NCBI GenBank assembly: GCA_036524155.1
Contig: DATDCV010000203.1
Coordinates: forward strand, 1-8,600
Length of the DNA stretch: 8,600 bases
Source of the DNA: DATDCV01 sp036524155
Lineage (GTDB): Bacteria; Verrucomicrobiota; Verrucomicrobiia; Limisphaerales; UBA8199
Direction: 5' to 3'
Shown in pieces: positions 6,031 through 8,600 of this stretch; the stretch's first letter is position 1; every line of letters starts with the position of its first letter. Under the pieces are notes generated by a model. That model did not search any database. It saw only the letters and a program-made list of their open reading frames with translations, and was not told the DNA's origin. The position numbers and the translations under genes were made by a program.

Positions 6031-6110
6031 ACGAGGTGCGGGACAAAGTGGAGGACAAAGTGGAGGACAAAGTGAACGACAAAGTGGAGGACAAAGTGAA
6101 CGACAAAGTG
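6031..6110 (+). repeat. 12-bp tandem repeat array (GACAAAGTGgag/aac)
   Basis: After a lead-in ACGAGGTGCGG (6031-6041) come five full 12-bp units and one partial unit. GACAAAGTGGAG is at 6042, 6054 and 6078; GACAAAGTGAAC is at 6066 and 6090; GACAAAGTG is at 6102-6110. The two variants partly alternate. Since 12 is a multiple of three, all frames stay open and give lysine/aspartate-rich or phenylalanine/valine-rich peptide repeats, which I do not regard as genes. A shorter copy of the same family lies at 2071-2111. Confidence 0.88.
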
Positions 6111-6114
6111 CCAA

Positions 6115-6168
6115 CTTCGGGCCTCGGACTTCGGATTTCTTTCGGGTTTCGGGTTTCGGATTTCGGCC
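6115..6168. repeat. Degenerate 7-bp tandem repeat (TTCGGRT type)
   Basis: Heptamers CTTCGGG, CCTCGGA and CTTCGGA (6115-6135) are followed by a 5-bp interruption TTTCT, then TTCGGGT, TTCGGGT, TTCGGAT and TTCGGCC (6141-6168). On the minus strand this reads as runs of CCGAAAC and CCGAAAT. From memory, such runs are frequent between genes in Verrucomicrobia and Planctomycetes and are often mis-annotated as small proteins rich in RNPKPE-like repeats. Confidence 0.82.
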
Positions 6169-6223
6169 CTCCCCTCGGCGCTCGCCTTGCCAAGCGCCGC
6201 CGGCTCCCGCACAGTAGGCGGCG

Positions 6224-7774
6224 ATGAGCAAGCGTTTCTACATCACGACCGCGATTGACTATGTCAACGGGCACCCGCATTTGGGGCATGCCTACGAGAA
6301 GATCGTGGCGGACGCGATCGCGCGCGGGCGCCGCAGCCTGGGGCTGGACGCTTTCTATCTGACGGGCCTGGACGAGCACGGCCAGAAGGTGCAGCAGGTC
6401 GCGGTCGCGGAAGGCAAAGCCCCGCAAGCCTACTGCGACGAGCTGGCGGCGGTGTGGCAGGGGTTCGCGGCGAGGCTGGACCTCACGAACAACGATTTCG
6501 TGCGCACGACCCAGCCCCGCCACAAACAGGTGGTCCAGCGCATCCTGTCGAAGCTCTACGCCGAAGGCCACTTCTACAAAGCGATGTACGAGGGCTTTTA
6601 CTCGCCCAAGGAAGAGACGTTTTTGACCGAAAAAGACCGGCGGCCGGACGGCACCTTCGACCCGATCTACGGCGAAGTGATCCGGCTCCAGGAGGACAAC
6701 TACTACTTCCGGCTGCAGCGGCACCAGCAATGGCTCATCGATCACATTGAGCAGAACCCCGGGTTCATCAGCCCGAGCTACCGCCGCAACGAGGTACTGG
6801 GTTTTCTCAAGAACAACACGCTCGAGGATTTGTGCATCAGCCGGCCCATCGCGCGGCTGAACTGGGGCATCCCGATGCCGTTCGACCCCGATTACGTCAC
6901 GTACGTGTGGTTCGACGCGCTGAGCAATTACATCAGCGTGCCAGCGGCGGCCGGCGACGCGGGCGTGCCGGAGGACCTGCGGTTGTCGGGTGCGGCGGGC
7001 GGGGACGCGCTTTGGCCGGCGGACATCCACGTCATCGGCAAGGACATTCTGAAGTTCCACAGCGTTTACTGGCCCATCATGCTGAAGGCGATGGGCGCGC
7101 CTCTGCCGCGCCAGGTGCTGGCGCACGGCTGGTGGCAGAAGGACAGCCAGAAGATCGCCAAAAGCACGGGCAACATCGTCGACCCCGTCGCGGTGATCGA
7201 CGAATGGGGCGTCGACGCATTCCGCTTCTATGTCTTGCGCGAGCTGGACATCGGGCCGGACGGCAACTGGACCGATGCGGGTTTCCGCGCGCGCTATCAG
7301 GCGGAACTCGCCAACGGACTGGGCAACCTCGTCAACCGTTCCCTTTCGATGCTCAAGCGCTACCGCGCCGGCCAAGTGCCGCGCGTTTCGAGCGAACTTG
7401 CGCCCGACGCGGCCCGGGTGGTGGCGGAAACGCGGGAGCATCTGCTGCAAAATCAGCTCCAGCACGGCTTGCAGGCTATCTGGTCGCTGGTCAACCGCGG
7501 CAACCAATACGTGGATCACACGGCGCCGTTCAAGCTGGCAAAAGACCCGGCCCAGGCCGCGCGGCTGGACGAGGTGCTCTATAGCCTCGCCGAGGTTTGC
7601 CGCGTGCTGGCGGTGCTGCTGTGGCCGTTCCTGCCGGGGACCGCCTCGAAAATCTACGCGCAGCTCGGACTCGAGGGGGCGCCGGACAAGCTCGCCGCGG
7701 CGGAGTGGGGCGGCCTGAAGCAAGGCCACACGATCGGCACGCCCGCGCCGTTGTTCCCGAGGAAAGAGACTTGA
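6224..7774 (+). CDS. metG: Methionyl-tRNA synthetase (class I, zinc-knuckle-less short form)
   Basis: Cytoplasmic enzyme that activates methionine with ATP and charges tRNA-Met; 516 residues. The class I Rossmann fold is seen in FYITTAIDYVNGHPHLGHAY, with the HIGH motif as HPHLGH (17-22), then LTGLDEHGQKVQ (47-58), FVRTTQPRH (92-100) and YVWFDALSNYIS (227-238). DIHVIGKDILKFHSVYWPIML (267-287) and the KMSKS loop, here KIAKSTGN (310-317), follow. The helical anticodon-binding domain spans about 355-516, with ELANGLGNLVNRSLSM and NQYVDHTAPFKLAKD. In the insertion where many MetRS carry zinc cysteines (about 122-165), there is no cysteine; the protein has only C71, C204 and C459. The C-terminal tRNA-binding domain found in longer MetRS is absent. 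The ATG at 6224 is preceded by a weak AGGCGG. It diverges from the efflux operon, and its TGA overlaps the next start codon. Substrate assignment is firm. Confidence 0.97.
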   Translation: MSKRFYITTAIDYVNGHPHLGHAYEKIVADAIARGRRSLGLDAFYLTGLDEHGQKVQQVAVAEGKAPQAYCDELAAVWQGFAARLDLTNNDFVRTTQPRHKQVVQRILSKLYAEGHFYKAMYEGFYSPKEETFLTEKDRRPDGTFDPIYGEVIRLQEDNYYFRLQRHQQWLIDHIEQNPGFISPSYRRNEVLGFLKNNTLEDLCISRPIARLNWGIPMPFDPDYVTYVWFDALSNYISVPAAAGDAGVPEDLRLSGAAGGDALWPADIHVIGKDILKFHSVYWPIMLKAMGAPLPRQVLAHGWWQKDSQKIAKSTGNIVDPVAVIDEWGVDAFRFYVLRELDIGPDGNWTDAGFRARYQAELANGLGNLVNRSLSMLKRYRAGQVPRVSSELAPDAARVVAETREHLLQNQLQHGLQAIWSLVNRGNQYVDHTAPFKLAKDPAQAARLDEVLYSLAEVCRVLAVLLWPFLPGTASKIYAQLGLEGAPDKLAAAEWGGLKQGHTIGTPAPLFPRKET

Positions 7775-8600
7775 ATGCGCTGGTCGAGGACTTCCTGCAG
7801 CACCTGCGGCATGAGCGCGGCCAGGCCGAGCACACGCAGCGCACTTACGCGGCGTTGCTGAACAAATTCGTCCTCTGGGCGCGCGGCCAGCAACTGACCG
7901 ATTGGCGGTCGGTCGAGCTGCGCCACCTGATGGCCTTTCTCCAGCACGAACGCGAGCGGGCGCTGGCCGGCGAGCCTAAGGATTCGGGGCGGCGGCTCAG
8001 CAGCGAAAGCCTGTATCTCGAAATCGCGGCGCTTCGCTCCTTCTACAGGTTTGCCGAACAGGAGAAACTGCTGCCGGCCAACCTCGCCGAGAACCTGTCG
8101 TTGCCGCGGCGGTGGACGCGGGTGCCCAAGGCGCTGTCCGCGCCGGAAATCGAGAAGCTGCTGGCGCCGGAAACGCCGGAGACGCCGCGCAGCCTGTGCG
8201 ACCAGGCTGTGCTCGAGCTGGCCTACGCGTCGGGGCTCCGCCTCGCGGAACTGCGCGGCGTGCGCCTCGAGCAGTTGCATCTGGACGCGGGGTTCATCAG
8301 CGTCATTGGCAAAGGCAACAAGGAGCGCGTGGTGCCGCTCGGCCGGAAAGCGGTCGCCGCCATCGAACGCTACCTCGAATCAGGGCGGCCGAAGCTGGTG
8401 ACGGTCCGGTCGCCGGCGACCCTGTTCCTGACCCGACGCGGGACGCCCTTTGCCGCCGTCACGCTGTGGCTGCGGATCAAGCAGCGGGTTCGCCGCGCCA
8501 GGATCAGCCGCAACGTGACGCCGCATATGCTGCGCCATAGCTTTGCGACGCACCTGCTGGAACACGGCGCCGATTTGCGGGTCATCCAGGAGTTGCTCGG
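7771..8600 (+). CDS. xerC/xerD: Tyrosine recombinase, XerC/XerD family (3' end cut by window edge)
   Basis: Site-specific recombinase, most likely of the type that resolves chromosome dimers at dif. The first 276 codons are present and the frame is open to the right edge. The N-terminal core-binding domain (about 1-112) has VEDFLQHLRHERGQAEHTQRTY and SLYLEIAALRSFYRFAEQE. The catalytic domain (from about 118) shows R157 in ASGLRLAELRG, K181 in the beta-hairpin VIGKGNKERVVPLG, and H252/R255 in TPHMLRHSFATHLLEHGADL. The second His/Trp and the nucleophilic Tyr should lie about 25-35 residues beyond the edge. Residue spacing matches E. coli XerD (R148, K172, H244, R247). The TTG start at 7771 overlaps the metG stop as TTGA, so translation is probably coupled. 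The frame is open further upstream inside metG, but family homology begins here. The conserved strings mix XerC and XerD features, so I do not choose between them. Confidence 0.93.
   Translation, partial: MNALVEDFLQHLRHERGQAEHTQRTYAALLNKFVLWARGQQLTDWRSVELRHLMAFLQHERERALAGEPKDSGRRLSSESLYLEIAALRSFYRFAEQEKLLPANLAENLSLPRRWTRVPKALSAPEIEKLLAPETPETPRSLCDQAVLELAYASGLRLAELRGVRLEQLHLDAGFISVIGKGNKERVVPLGRKAVAAIERYLESGRPKLVTVRSPATLFLTRRGTPFAAVTLWLRIKQRVRRARISRNVTPHMLRHSFATHLLEHGADLRVIQELL

Larger units (their letters stand above)
5781..6223. other. Gene-free divergent intergenic region rich in repeats
   Basis: About 440 bp lie between the efflux promoter and metG, and I see no gene in them. From left to right they hold a 90-bp imperfect palindrome (5818-5907), about 130 bp with no recognisable feature (5908-6030), the 12-bp tandem array (6031-6110) and the 7-bp tandem array (6115-6168). 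A small hairpin follows just before metG, with CGGCGCT (6176-6182) pairing with AGCGCCG (6193-6199). I could not pick out a convincing metG promoter. Short open frames here encode only peptide copies of the DNA repeats. Confidence 0.65.

Noticed and set aside
6042..6110. CRISPR array
   Set aside because: The units are directly abutting 12-mers with no unique spacers, and there are no cas genes nearby.
6027..6227. Small lysine/aspartate/valine-repeat protein upstream of metG
   Set aside because: It is a direct translation of the 12-bp tandem repeats and 7-bp run. Periods divisible by three keep any frame open without implying coding.
5984..7729. 581-codon open frame on the minus strand opposite metG, running into the repeats
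   Set aside because: The C-terminal part is a translation of the 12-bp and 7-bp repeats, and the rest is antisense to metG with low-complexity arginine/valine-rich sequence.

Overview
The window is high-GC bacterial chromosomal DNA. It holds five leftward genes (positions 1-5729), then a gene-free repeat-rich divide (about 5780-6223), then two rightward genes (6224-8600). Both edges cut through a gene. The intergenic DNA carries short tandem repeats of 7, 8 and 12 bp and a REP-like hairpin pair. The genes have little visible Shine-Dalgarno sequence. From memory, this style of intergenic repeat is common in the Planctomycetes-Verrucomicrobia group, especially the Pedosphaera/Limisphaerales type of Verrucomicrobia. 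That placement is an inference from pattern, not from a search.

Leftward operon. Read from 5729 down to 1, the order is a TetR-family regulator of the CecR (YbiH) type, a periplasmic adaptor (YbhG/HlyD type), a double ABC ATPase (YbhF type), an ABC-2 permease (YbhS type) and a second ABC-2 permease (YbhR type, cut by the left edge). Gene order, lengths and signature motifs match the E. coli cecR-ybhGFSR locus. Together they would make an envelope-spanning drug or ion efflux ABC transporter: one tandem ATPase, two permease subunits, a membrane-anchored adaptor, and a repressor of its own operon. The promoter can be read directly. A TTGACA -35 box, a 16-17 bp spacer and an AT-rich -10 lie just upstream of the regulator. 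Two related 18-bp operator-like sites 21 bp apart cover the -35 box and the spacer. The predicted transcript starts only a few bases before the ATG, so the first gene is probably translated leaderless. The regulator and adaptor overlap by 4 bp (GTGA), but repeat DNA is wedged between adaptor and ATPase (112 bp) and between ATPase and first permease (396 bp).

Divide, 5781-6223. It holds a 90-bp imperfect palindrome, a 12-bp tandem array related to a shorter array inside the operon, and a 7-bp degenerate tandem array. No gene is visible in it.

Rightward pair. metG encodes a short methionyl-tRNA synthetase that lacks the zinc-knuckle cysteines and has a KIAKS variant of the KMSKS loop. Its stop codon overlaps a TTG start (TTGA) of a XerC/XerD-type tyrosine recombinase, which runs off the right edge before its catalytic tyrosine.

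I found no clearly unprecedented system. The most useful observations are the legible autoregulatory promoter with a leaderless start, the asymmetric nucleotide sites of the tandem ATPase, the repeat families invading the operon, and the translational coupling of metG to a recombinase gene.
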